64,000 bases of DNA from Actinopolymorpha pittospori. GTDB lineage: Bacteria > Actinomycetota > Actinomycetes > Propionibacteriales > Actinopolymorphaceae. Below, in pieces: positions 39,203-46,289 of this stretch. The DNA lies in contig NZ_JADBEM010000001.1 of assembly GCF_014873875.1 (NCBI RefSeq), positions 62,001 to 126,000 on the forward strand, read 5' to 3'. The notes under the pieces were generated by a model. That model worked only from the letters and a program-made list of their open reading frames with translations, did no database searches and had not been told where the DNA came from. The number at the start of each line of letters is the position of its first letter. Position 1 is the first letter of the stretch. The position numbers were made by a program, and so were the translations under genes.

Positions 39203-39883
39203 TCAGCCGGTGGCAGACTTTGGCCGGTCCATCCTGGTGGCGACCTCGTCCGCGCCCGCTCCGGTCAGGCCGGTCAGCCCGGCGCCGCGACCGGTGGCGA
39301 GCAGGAGGATGTCGTCGACCGGGCCATGGACCTCGGGCACACCGACCTCCGCCGCGCCGGACGACCAGTCGGCGTCGGTCGCGACGAACCGTAGACCGGC
39401 AAAGCGCTTCCGGGCGCCGTAGAAGGTCGACTTCCACACGTAGTCAAGGACCGGAACGACCCGCTCGCTCGGCATGGTGCGTTCACGTCCGAGCGGCCGC
39501 GCGATGTCCTGGCCGTGGACGAGGATGTCGGTCAGTGGGTCCAGCGCACCGCTGAGGGGAAACCGATACGGCGAGCCCGCGGTCTCCCGGAGCTGCGCGA
39601 TCAGTTGCCTCGGCTGGTAGGCGCGGCCGTACTCCACGGCCAGGGCCGCCTCCACCCGGTGGAAGTCGCCGCGTGCCCGGGCGACCCGGATCATCGTCGA
39701 GAGGAACGGCTGCCGGGTCGAGAGCGCGAGGTGTGCCAGCACGTGGTGGACCGTCCAGTCCGCGCACAGCGACGGTGTCTGCCACTCCTCCTCCTCGAGT
39801 GACTCGAGGAACACGGCCAGGTCGAGCCTTTCCGCTTCGACGTCGGACAGCATGGCGGCGCGCGGGCGACCGAAGGATGTCAT
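39203..39883 (-). CDS. Maleylpyruvate isomerase-family (mycothiol-dependent type) protein
   Basis: 226 residues from ATG 39883; a second ATG 10 codons in is possible. The N-terminal DinB/MDMPI four-helix bundle is clear (AERLDLAVFLESLEEEEWQT, then SLCADWTVHHVLAHLALST with the metal-binding His pair). Later DPLTDILVHGQDIARPLG supplies the third ligand region, and a small C-terminal domain ends in HGPVDDILLLATGRGAGL. Such TIGR03083-type enzymes usually act with mycothiol. The substrate is unknown. Confidence 0.8.
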   Translation of the reverse strand: MTSFGRPRAAMLSDVEAERLDLAVFLESLEEEEWQTPSLCADWTVHHVLAHLALSTRQPFLSTMIRVARARGDFHRVEAALAVEYGRAYQPRQLIAQLRETAGSPYRFPLSGALDPLTDILVHGQDIARPLGRERTMPSERVVPVLDYVWKSTFYGARKRFAGLRFVATDADWSSGAAEVGVPEVHGPVDDILLLATGRGAGLTGLTGAGADEVATRMDRPKSATG

Positions 39884-40203
39884 GAGCGTTCTCCCCGTTG
39901 CAGGTGATGGCCGGTCGTAGGAAGAGACTCCCGGCCACGGGGCCCATCATCGCGTTCGACGGAGTTTTCTCGTTCCGCCTCGCGGGCCGGTCTCGTTCCG
40001 GCTCTGCGGCGGCCAGGTCGACTCGCCTCGGGCGTACGACGAAAAGCGCTCGCCCAGGCCGGCGCACGGCCCTAAGTTTGGCCCCAAGGTCGTTCCGACT
40101 ACGTCTGAAGAGGGTGTTTTGATGCTGGTCCGTGTTCTGCCGGCGCTGGCTGGCCAGCTTCCTCCCCCAACCGCGGAACACTCAGACATAAGGACCTTCA
40201 CCA
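39884..40203. other. Intergenic region before the methyltransferase gene
   Basis: About 320 bp with no supported coding sequence on either strand. AAGGAC near 40190 is the likely ribosome site for the downstream GTG start. Confidence 0.4.
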
Positions 40204-40950
40204 GTGGATCTTCCACGCAGCTTCACCATCCGCGAGCGTAGCCACCGCATCCTCGACCCCTTCACCAGCGAGAAGCTCGCGATCCTGGGCCGGGCGCTGC
40301 GCCCGCGTCCGGGCACCACGATCCTCGACCTGGCCTGCGGCAAGGGTGAGATGCTGTGCACCTGGGCTCGTGACCACCAGATCACGGGCACCGGTGTCGA
40401 CATCAGCACCGTCTTCCTGCGGGCCGCGGGTGAGCGCGCCGAGGAGCTCGGCGTCGCCGACAGGGTGCGGTTCGTTCACGCCAACGCCTCGGAGTTCGTC
40501 GCACCCGAGCCCGTCGACATCGCCTCCTGTTGCGGGGCGACCTGGATCGGTGGCGGCGTCGCGGGAACCATCGAGCTCCTCGAACGCAGCCTCCGCCCCG
40601 GCGGCGTCGTCCTCATCGGCGAGCCGTTCTGGCGGAAGGACCCGCCGGACCAGCAGGCCGTGCAGGCCTGCCACGCCATGAGCAAGGACCAGTTCACCAC
40701 CCTGCCCGGCCTGGTCATGCTGTTCCGCGACTGCGGCTGGGACCTCGTCGAGATGGTGCTGGCCGACGAGGACAGCTGGGACCGCTACGTCGCGGCGCAG
40801 TGGCTCAACATCCGCACCTGGCTGGACGACAATCCCGACGACGAGCTCGCCGAGCAGCTGCGGGAGGAGTTGGACACCGCTCCCCTGTCGTACGTGACGT
40901 ACCAGCGGAACCACCTCGGCTGGGGTGTCTTCGCCCTGATGAAGCGCTGA
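40204..40950 (+). CDS. SAM-dependent methyltransferase
   Basis: 248 residues from GTG 40204. Class I Rossmann methyltransferase: motif I TILDLACGKGEMLCTWA, motif II region GTGVDISTVFLRAAGERAEE, the following FVHANASEF and motif post-I SCCGATWIGGGVAGTIELLE, then LRPGGVVLIGEPFW. It resembles YjhP-like small-molecule methyltransferases. The substrate is unknown. It is monocistronic and followed by two hairpins. Confidence 0.82.
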   Translation: MDLPRSFTIRERSHRILDPFTSEKLAILGRALRPRPGTTILDLACGKGEMLCTWARDHQITGTGVDISTVFLRAAGERAEELGVADRVRFVHANASEFVAPEPVDIASCCGATWIGGGVAGTIELLERSLRPGGVVLIGEPFWRKDPPDQQAVQACHAMSKDQFTTLPGLVMLFRDCGWDLVEMVLADEDSWDRYVAAQWLNIRTWLDDNPDDELAEQLREELDTAPLSYVTYQRNHLGWGVFALMKR

Positions 40951-40961
40951 TCTGTGATGCA

Positions 40962-41040
40962 TGGGTGGACCCGGGCGATCAAGCCGGATCCACCCACATC
41001 CCCCGCCTCCGCCCGGACCGCTCGTGTTGGTCCGGGTTTT
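40962..41040 (+). terminator. Double hairpin with T tract after the methyltransferase gene
   Basis: First stem TGGGTGGACCCGG with one mismatch (40962-40974 / 40984-40996). Second, a rho-independent-type stem CCCGGACC / GGTCCGGG (41012-41036) followed by TTTT. Confidence 0.8.
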
Positions 41041-41101
41041 CCGAGCACGCCACGGTGCCGGATCGCGGCCCGAGCGTTCACCAACGTGGCGCCTTCCGGA
41101 T

Positions 41102-41398
41102 GCAGAGAACGTTGTTGTCGACCTCGGTCGGGATTCCCCTCCAGAGCAGCCACCGCGGCTAACGATCTTGGGACCAACTCCCAGGGACCGCGACCTTGCT
41201 ACACGGAAGACCCTTGCACTCTTCGGCCGCGCCGAGGGGCGGGATTTTGCTGACGTCTTCCAATTGGCCGCCAGGTTTGGTCGGGACAGGCTCATCGGAT
41301 GGGCACACGACCAGGATCCCGGCTTCGTTCGCTCCGTCTTCGCTGACATGCTAGCCAGCCTGGAACGCCGTCCGGATCGCGATCTCCCCATGCACTCC
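41102..41398 (+). pseudogene. C-terminal fragment of an AbiEii-type nucleotidyltransferase toxin
   Basis: The frame reads ENVVVDLGRDSPPEQPPRLT, then LATRKTLALFGRAEGRDFAD and VFADMLASLERRPDRDLP. This matches the later part of AbiEii/AbiGii nucleotidyltransferase toxins (type IV toxin-antitoxin). The N-terminal catalytic half (GSxxxD) and the end of the domain are absent, and no antitoxin gene is nearby. The fragment is cut on the right by the IS3 remnant. It is a decayed defence gene. Confidence 0.55.
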
Positions 41399-41429
41399 AG
41401 CAAGATCAAGGAGCTGCGAGCCAACGTCT

Positions 41430-41637
41430 GTGGCGGTGGTGTCCGCGCTGGGCGTGGCCCCTGCACCGGTGTTTCGGGTTGAGCCGCCGGTAGTGCGTGG
41501 CCCGCGACACGCCGGTCAGCGCGCACGCCCGCTGCACCGCCACCCAGGCCCTCCCGGCGCAGGATCGCGCCTTTCTCACCGTTGGGCGCCTGCTCGTACT
41601 CGGTCACGATAGCGAGCTTGTACTCCGGGGTGACCGC
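41430..41637 (-). pseudogene. IS3-family transposase remnant
   Basis: On the minus strand the frame begins TPEYKLAIVTEYEQAPNGEK, then GAILRREG, the characteristic start of an IS3-type OrfA. After a deletion and frame change it continues as AVQRACALTGVSRATHYRRL (OrfB-like start). No DDE domain and no terminal inverted repeats are visible. It is a short, dead insertion-sequence scar. Confidence 0.6.
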
Positions 41638-41730
41638 CGTGAGGGCTCCTCGCACACATGGATGTGCCTTTTGTAAGCGCTTCGATTCTGACTCATCATG
41701 GGGTTACACACAAATAGTGAGAAAGGAAGC

Positions 41731-42242
41731 ATGATGCGGATCGAGATGTGGTCGGACATCATCTGCCCCATCTGCGGCATGACCCAGCAGCGCCTGCGCA
41801 AGGCCGTGGCCGACTTCGAGCACGGTGACGAGGTAGAGATCATCCACCGTTCGTTCCAGGTGCACCCCGGCATCCCGCCTGAGGGCATCACCCAGACGCA
41901 GCTGAGCCTGAACGCGGGGATGACCATCGCGCAGATGAACAACGTGCTGCGACTGGTGGAGATCGCCGCCGACGAGGAGGGCTTCGGCGGGTACCACGCC
42001 ATCGACCGCACCCTCGGCCCCACGGACCTCACCCACGAGCTCCTCGCGTACGCCACCGATCAGGGCAAGCACCACGAGGCGTGGACTGGGATGTTCAACG
42101 CACACTTGGAGGCGGCGTGGACCGCGCCACCCTCACCCGCGCCCTGCGTCAGGCCTGGGACGAGAGCCACCCCACTCCCGCGTTGAGCATGCCCTTCGGA
42201 GAAGGAGATCAGTGCGGATCGGACGGAGCCTGCGCCGTCTGA
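41731..42242 (+). pseudogene. DsbA/FrnE-family oxidoreductase with internal deletion
   Basis: From ATG 41731 (GAAAGGAAGC upstream): IEMWSDIICPICGMTQQRLR with the CxxC-type active site CPIC, then FEHGDEVEIIHRSFQVHPGI and HELLAYATDQGKHHEAWTGM. Near 42115 the family C-terminus appears in another frame (ATLTRALRQAWDESHPTP, ending QCGSDGACAV, stop at 42240-42242). Around 50 residues between the two parts are missing. So this is a once complete DsbA-like gene with a frame-shifting internal deletion. The truncated product would lack the C-terminal helices. Confidence 0.6.
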
Positions 42243-42263
42243 GTGACAGATGTACCAGGAGAG

Positions 42264-42305
42264 ATCGTCTTGCTCCGAGCCTGTAGTAGCTCGGAGCAAG
42301 ACGAT
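42264..42305. terminator. Perfect 17-bp hairpin
   Basis: Stem ATCGTCTTGCTCCGAGC with an 8-nt loop (CTGTAGTA), 21 bp after the DsbA-like remnant. It may be a bidirectional terminator or a mobile-element scar. Confidence 0.55.
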
Positions 42306-42439
42306 TAACTTTGCGGTAGCTCCCATCACTTTTGACCGCATCAAGATGATCTTCGTCAGAGGAGGCCCAGCGGTCATTTACATCAACACCGTTAGCAAGC
42401 CCTGACACCAGCGTTATCCGGTACGCGGCCATGGTGCGA

Positions 42440-42646
42440 ACCACAGCTTCGGTCGCCTTGACTCCTGATGGTGACGGCTGCCGCGTCCCGACGACCGCCA
42501 CACGTGGAGACTGATATAGCGCTTCTGGATTCCCCTCGACAAACAGCCACCACGGCCGGCCAGGCGAATCCGCCAGAGGCGAAGGTATTTTTTTTCGATG
42601 GGCGAATGACGGAGACATCCACCGCCTGCAGCGGCCCGTGCGTCAC
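42440..42646 (-). pseudogene. Fragment of a DprA/Smf-like DNA-processing protein
   Basis: The minus-strand frame from about 42618 reads IPSPLADSPGRPWWLFVEGN, then SPRVAVVGTRQPSPSGVKAT and TLVSGLANGVDV. These are the Rossmann-like DprA motifs (VVGTR; SGLAxGxD). The upstream piece (VTHGPLQAVDVS) lies in another frame. The two frames meet near an 8-T run at 42588-42595, a plausible slip site. The rest of the domain after residue about 70 is missing. Stand-alone Smf proteins occur both in competence and in defence-type loci; this copy is dead. Confidence 0.5.
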
Positions 42647-42946
42647 AAGAACATCATCGCGTATCTCGACACCCGCGTGCCACGAGGCACCCAGCAGCGA
42701 CGGGCTTTGATGCCTTTACCATCCCGTCTGCCGTCGACCCGCCCACCTGGGAAGCAGGCCGCCGCCCGGCCCGCCACGTCAAGCGGACCTTGACGGTAGT
42801 TCGGACGCTGGCGGGGCGGGCGGGGTCTGCTCGGCTTGCCGGGGTCGATGGCAGGCGGGATGGCTCCTTCCGCAACCACCTACGGACCGTGACCCGCCGG
42901 CGGAGCGGTGTCTTCGGTGGTGGGTGCTGCTCACATGCGGGCGTGA

Positions 42947-43423
42947 TCAGCCGGCGTGCGCCTGCTCCAGGGCGGCGATGTCGAGCTTGCGCATCTGGAA
43001 CATCGCCTCGGTGGCCCGCCGCGCCTTCTCCGGGTCGGGGTCGGTGAGCAGGCGCGGCAGCGCCGTGGGAATGACCTGCCAGGAGACCCCGAACTTGTCC
43101 TTCAGCCAGCCACACTGCCCCTCCTCCCCTCCCTCGCAGAGCCGGTTCCAGTAGTAGTCCACCTCGTCCTGGTCGGCGCAGTGGATCTGGAAGGAGATGG
43201 CCTCGGTGAACCTGAACTCCGGCCCGCCGTTCAGGCCCACGAACCGCTGCCCGTTGAGCTCGAAGTCGACGGTGATGGCGGTGCCGGGGACGCCGGGTCC
43301 GGCCTCGGTGTAGCGGGCGATGTTGCCGATCCTGGAGTCCTTGAAGATCGTGGTGTAGTGCTTCGCGGCTTCCTCGGCCTGCCCGTCGAACCACAGGCAC
43401 GTGGTGAAGGGTTCGGTGGTCAT
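42947..43423 (-). CDS. VOC-family (PhnB-like) protein
   Basis: 158 residues from ATG 43423. Glyoxalase/PhnB-like fold: PFTTCLWFDGQAEEAAKHYT, then RFVGLNGGPEFRFTEAISFQ and CADQDEVDYYWNRLCEGGEE, and CGWLKDKFGVSWQVIPTALP. This is the '3-demethylubiquinone-9 3-methyltransferase'-named VOC subgroup, usually of unknown substrate. The C-terminus ends with the family helix (ATEAMFQMRKLDIAALEQAH). It lies 97 bp downstream of the DHFR-like gene on the same strand. Confidence 0.82.
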   Translation of the reverse strand: MTTEPFTTCLWFDGQAEEAAKHYTTIFKDSRIGNIARYTEAGPGVPGTAITVDFELNGQRFVGLNGGPEFRFTEAISFQIHCADQDEVDYYWNRLCEGGEEGQCGWLKDKFGVSWQVIPTALPRLLTDPDPEKARRATEAMFQMRKLDIAALEQAHAG

Positions 43424-43519
43424 GGGGGTTCCCTCCTCGTTGAGTGGAGTTGTTACCCATACCGACCGATCTCCTCGCCCAAACTCATCGGCGGTCGGCG
43501 GCTGGGCACCCGTTCGCTG

Positions 43520-44176
43520 TCAGTCGGTCAGGCTCGCCCTGCGCCGAAGCTCGGCCTCGGTCGGCTCGGCGAACTGGAAGGACCCGACCGGCACCTCGCC
43601 GGCCCGCTCGTACTTCGCGATCGTCACCCCGGTCGTGGAGGTCACGCTGTCAAGCAGGCGCAGCCCGCCGGGCGTGGTGCCCTCACCGAAGAGCCGCTTG
43701 CCCGGTCCGAGCAGGATCGGGAACGTCCAGATGTTGAAGACGTCGACCAGGTCGCGTCGCAGCAGCGTCTGGAGCAGATCGCTGCTGCCCTGGACGTTCA
43801 GGTCAGGCCCGTCCTGGTGCTTGAGTTCGGCCACCGCGTCCCCGGCGTCGCCCTTGAGGAGCACCGCGTTGTTCCACGTCACCTCGTCGAGGGTGCGTGA
43901 GGCGACGTACTTCGTCGCGTTGTTGAGCTGGTCGGCGATGGGGTCGTCGCTGATGTAGGGCCAGTGCGCGGCGAAGATCTCGTAGGTCTTGCGCCCCAGC
44001 AGCAGGTCGGTGGGCGGGTCGAACTCCTTCGCGATCGCCTGGCCCATCACGTCGTCCCAGAACGTGGCGTTCCAACCGCCGAGGGTGAAGTTGCCGGTCG
44101 GGTCCTCCGCGGGCCCTCCGGGGGCCTGCATGACTCCGTCGAGGGAGACGAACGTGTTCACTGTCAGTGTGCGCAT
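43520..44176 (-). CDS. Dihydrofolate reductase-family (RibD C-terminal-like) protein
   Basis: 218 residues from ATG 44176. N-terminal VNTFVSLDGVMQAPGGP, then TDLLLGRKTYEIFAAHWPYI, KYVASRTLDEVTWNNAVLLK and DVFNIWTFPILLGPGKRLFG are the motifs of the YwjB/RibD-like reductases common in actinomycetes. It probably uses NADPH; the substrate is unknown. It is transcribed towards the VOC gene and ends close to it. Upstream, 140 bp away, is the left end of the Tn3-derived element. Confidence 0.85.
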   Translation of the reverse strand: MRTLTVNTFVSLDGVMQAPGGPAEDPTGNFTLGGWNATFWDDVMGQAIAKEFDPPTDLLLGRKTYEIFAAHWPYISDDPIADQLNNATKYVASRTLDEVTWNNAVLLKGDAGDAVAELKHQDGPDLNVQGSSDLLQTLLRRDLVDVFNIWTFPILLGPGKRLFGEGTTPGGLRLLDSVTSTTGVTIAKYERAGEVPVGSFQFAEPTEAELRRRASLTD

Positions 44177-44315
44177 TGCTCACGGCCTTTCGTGCGGGTC
44201 TACGGGTGCATAGACCGTCCGGGCGCGCGGAACTCATCGCTGGGGAAGGACCGACGTCGACGTGGCCTCGATCACACCCGGACTGACGACGAACCGTGTT
44301 CCCGCGGGCGGAGCC

Positions 44316-44320
44316 GACTA
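44316..44320. repeat. 5-bp target-site duplication, left copy
   Basis: GACTA directly outside the left inverted repeat. The same five bases lie directly outside the right repeat (46285-46289). Five-base duplication is the rule for Tn3-family transposition. Confidence 0.8.
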
Positions 44321-44360
44321 GGCCTGTCGGTAAGGGAGCTACCCAGGCGTCATCTGTGAC

Positions 44361-44612
44361 GTTTTCGCCACACTGTTCCAGCGGCTGCTGCTGGTGGTGT
44401 ACGCCTACGGCACCAACACCGGCATCCGTGCCGTGGCCGCCGGCGAGCACGGTCACACCGAGGACGAGCTGCGGTACGTGCGCCGCCGCTATATCACCGT
44501 GGAGTCGTGCCGTCAGGTCGCCCGCGTCATCGCCAACGCCACCTTCGCCACCCGCCAGCCCTGGCTGAGGGGCGAAGGGCCCACGGCGGCGGCGTCGGAC
44601 TCCACCGAAGAC
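44361..44612 (+). pseudogene. Tn3-family transposase internal fragment
   Basis: The frame beginning near 44364 reads FATLFQRLLLVVYAYGTNTG, then IRAVAAGEHGHTEDELRYVR and VARVIANATFATRQPWLRGE, ending ASDST. This is the region of Tn3 DDE transposases just before and at the second catalytic aspartate. The sequence then leaves the family. About 80 of the usual 950-1000 residues remain. It begins immediately inside the left inverted repeat. Confidence 0.8.
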
Positions 44613-44651
44613 TGGGCATCCTTTGAGGCTCGGCAGCTCGGGCCGGGCGCC

Positions 44652-45101
44652 TCACTCCCGTTGGTGGTGCGTGAGCAGTTGGGTGAGCAGGCGGGTCAGG
44701 ATCTGCCTGTCCTCGGCTGGAAGCGGTCCGAGTAGGTCGTCCTGCACCTTGTCGAGTGCTCGGTCCATGCGTCGCAGTTGCCGGTGACCCGCGTTGGTAA
44801 GGGTCACGATGTTGCGCCTTCGGTCATCCGGATCCGGCGTCCGCTCGACGAAGCCCTGCTGGGCCAGTTCGTTGATCGCCGCCACCACATCGCTGCGGTC
44901 CATGCTGCTCCGGCGACCGAGCTCGGCCTGGCTGGCCGCCCCAAACTCGTCCAGCGCGGCCAGGATCCGGTAGTGGTACCCACGCGCGCCCACCCCGCCG
45001 AAGCCGTCAGACGCCAACCGGTGGGCGTGCACTGCCAGCTGGCCGAGCAACCAACTCGGCTTCGCGGTCAGGCGTGCGGGGGTCTGTTCCACGGCAGCCA
45101 C
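44652..45101 (-). CDS. MarR-family transcriptional regulator
   Basis: 149 residues from GTG 45101 (GTG 45092 is possible, three codons later). Winged helix-turn-helix: RGYHYRILAALDEFGAASQA, then ELGRRSSMDRSDVVAAINEL and AQQGFVERTPDPDDRRRNIV with the basic wing, flanked by dimerisation helices. It is divergent from the SnoaL-like gene with a 78-bp shared promoter region containing three TTGG-CCAA-type repeats, the expected binding sites. It lies wholly within the Tn3-derived element. Confidence 0.88.
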   Translation of the reverse strand: MAAVEQTPARLTAKPSWLLGQLAVHAHRLASDGFGGVGARGYHYRILAALDEFGAASQAELGRRSSMDRSDVVAAINELAQQGFVERTPDPDDRRRNIVTLTNAGHRQLRRMDRALDKVQDDLLGPLPAEDRQILTRLLTQLLTHHQRE

Positions 45102-45110
45102 TCTACATCG

Positions 45111-45166
45111 TTGGCGGAGCCAATGAACCTCTGTATAGTTGGCGTCGCCAATGTTGGAGCCGCCAA
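45111..45166. promoter_or_regulatory. Three-site operator/promoter between marR-type and SnoaL-like genes
   Basis: Three 13-bp inverted repeats: TTGGCGGAGCCAA (45111-45123), TTGGCGTCGCCAA (45139-45151) and TTGGAGCCGCCAA (45154-45166). A TATAGT box at 45134-45139 would serve the SnoaL-like gene; the first repeat then covers the -35 region and the second the start point, a repression layout. Confidence 0.7.
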
Positions 45167-45179
45167 CGAAAGAGATGTC

Positions 45180-45593
45180 ATGTCCACGGATACTCTGATC
45201 GCCGACCGTATCGAGATCGCCGACCTGTTCACCCGCTTCGCGCTGCTGCTCGACGAGACGCGCTGGGACGATGCGGACACCGTGTTCGCCGACGATGTGG
45301 TGGTGCACTCGCCGCGCGGGGGCGAACTCCGCGGCATCGACAAAGTCGTCGACTTTATGCGACAGGGGGAGGTCGAGGGGCAGCACGCCCAGCACACGAC
45401 CACTGACCTCTTGGTGGACGTCGACGGCGACCAGTCGGCTGCCTCGGCGAACTCGATCGTGTACTACTACCGCGACGGCCAGGCACCCCACTTCACAGGC
45501 GGCCTGCGACAGTACTGCACTGCAGTACGGACGCCGGCGGGCTGGCGCCTCCGCGAGGTACGGATCGCGCCCGCCTGGACACGCGGGGACTGA
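45180..45593 (+). CDS. SnoaL-like/nuclear transport factor 2-type protein
   Basis: 137 residues from ATG 45180 (AAAGAG upstream). SnoaL-like cone fold: DRIEIADLFTRFALLLDETR, then WDDADTVFADDVVVHSPRGG, ELRGIDKVVDFMRQGEVEGQ, a strand-rich middle (SIVYYYRDG) and a C-terminal WRLREVRIAPAWTRGD. Family members include polyketide cyclases, isomerases and small-molecule hydrolases. Control by the adjacent MarR regulator suggests response to a phenolic or lipophilic compound (inference). Confidence 0.82.
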   Translation: MSTDTLIADRIEIADLFTRFALLLDETRWDDADTVFADDVVVHSPRGGELRGIDKVVDFMRQGEVEGQHAQHTTTDLLVDVDGDQSAASANSIVYYYRDGQAPHFTGGLRQYCTAVRTPAGWRLREVRIAPAWTRGD

Positions 45594-45891
45594 TCTCTTC
45601 CCCGGGAAGTTGTGGACGCCACGGCGCACCACCGGCAAGCGTGTCCTCTGGGTAGCGATCGCGCTGCGGGGGCGCAATCAGTCGATTGCGCCCCCGCAGC
45701 GGATGGGCGCCGGAACCCATTCGGAACCGATGCATCGCCGCGGATCCGTTCAGCGCTATTCGCTTTTCGCCCGCGGCAGGAGCACACGCTCGACGCCTAC
45801 CTGTCCGCCGGTGCGCGGGCGTTCGAGGACCCGGCCACCTCCAGCCGCGTCCACCCGCGCCGAAGCCGAACAACCAGACCCGCCCAAGCAC
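45594..45891. other. Non-coding or decayed stretch inside the element
   Basis: About 300 bp with several overlapping frames but no convincing gene. An inverted repeat (GGGGGCGCAATC / GATTGCGCCCCC, 45668-45698) may terminate the SnoaL-like transcript. Confidence 0.4.
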
Positions 45892-46164
45892 GTGTCCGAC
45901 AACCGGCCGACGACACTCGACGTGCCCGGGCTGCTCGCCGAACACCTGCAAAACGCCCCGGACGACGCGGTCCGCGACGCACTGGGGGCTGGGTGGGTCA
46001 TCCGCCGCGGGCAGGGCTACTCCCTGCGCCTCACCGCCCCGCTCACCGTCCACCAGGCCGCACTTCAGCAGTGCGCGGCCCTTGCCGGGGACGGAGCCAC
46101 CCCGGCCGGGCGCAAGGCGTATCGCACGTACGCCGACCGGATCGAATCCGCCATGCGAACGTAG
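45892..46164 (+). CDS. Possible small protein of the Tn3-derived element
   Basis: 90 residues from GTG 45892. The sequence is consistent with a small folded protein (LDVPGLLAEHLQNAPDDAVR; LGAGWVIRRGQGYSLRLTAP; AALAGDGATPAGRKAYRTYA), more so than the shadow frames around it. I do not recognise the family. No clear ribosome site. It may be the surviving C-terminus of a larger gene lost when the element was cut down. Confidence 0.35.
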   Translation: MSDNRPTTLDVPGLLAEHLQNAPDDAVRDALGAGWVIRRGQGYSLRLTAPLTVHQAALQQCAALAGDGATPAGRKAYRTYADRIESAMRT

Positions 46165-46239
46165 GGTAGTGAAGCTGCCCAAGAGTTACTTGGCTCCTGG
46201 TGTCGGAGATCGGGTGAACCCAGGTCATCTAGCTGCATG

Positions 46240-46284
46240 AACGTCGCAGATGACGTCTGGTGGTAGCTCCCTTACCGACAGGCC
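46240..46284. repeat. Right inverted repeat of the Tn3-derived element
   Basis: Reverse complement of 44321-44363 with a 2-bp insertion; the outer 23 bp are identical. It ends immediately before GACTA. Confidence 0.85.
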
Positions 46285-46289
46285 GACTA
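46285..46289. repeat. 5-bp target-site duplication, right copy
   Basis: GACTA. Its last three bases (CTA) are the complement of the amidase TAG stop codon. Confidence 0.8.

Larger units (their letters stand above)
44321..46284. mobile_element. Tn3-derived non-autonomous element with MarR/SnoaL cargo
   Basis: A 1964-bp segment bounded by long inverted repeats. The outer 23 bp (GGCCTGTCGGTAAGGGAGCT plus ACC) are identical in inverted orientation. A further 20 bp match at 18 positions after a 2-bp offset (44321-44363 and 46240-46284). GACTA flanks both ends. Inside are a short internal fragment of a Tn3-family transposase, a MarR regulator, a divergent SnoaL-like gene and a possible small gene. 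No complete transposase or resolvase is present, so it would need help in trans to move. Confidence 0.8.

Noticed and set aside
45271..46164. 297-codon frame overlapping the SnoaL-like gene
   Set aside because: The first half is a shadow of the SnoaL-like gene; only the last 90 codons are listed as a possible small gene.
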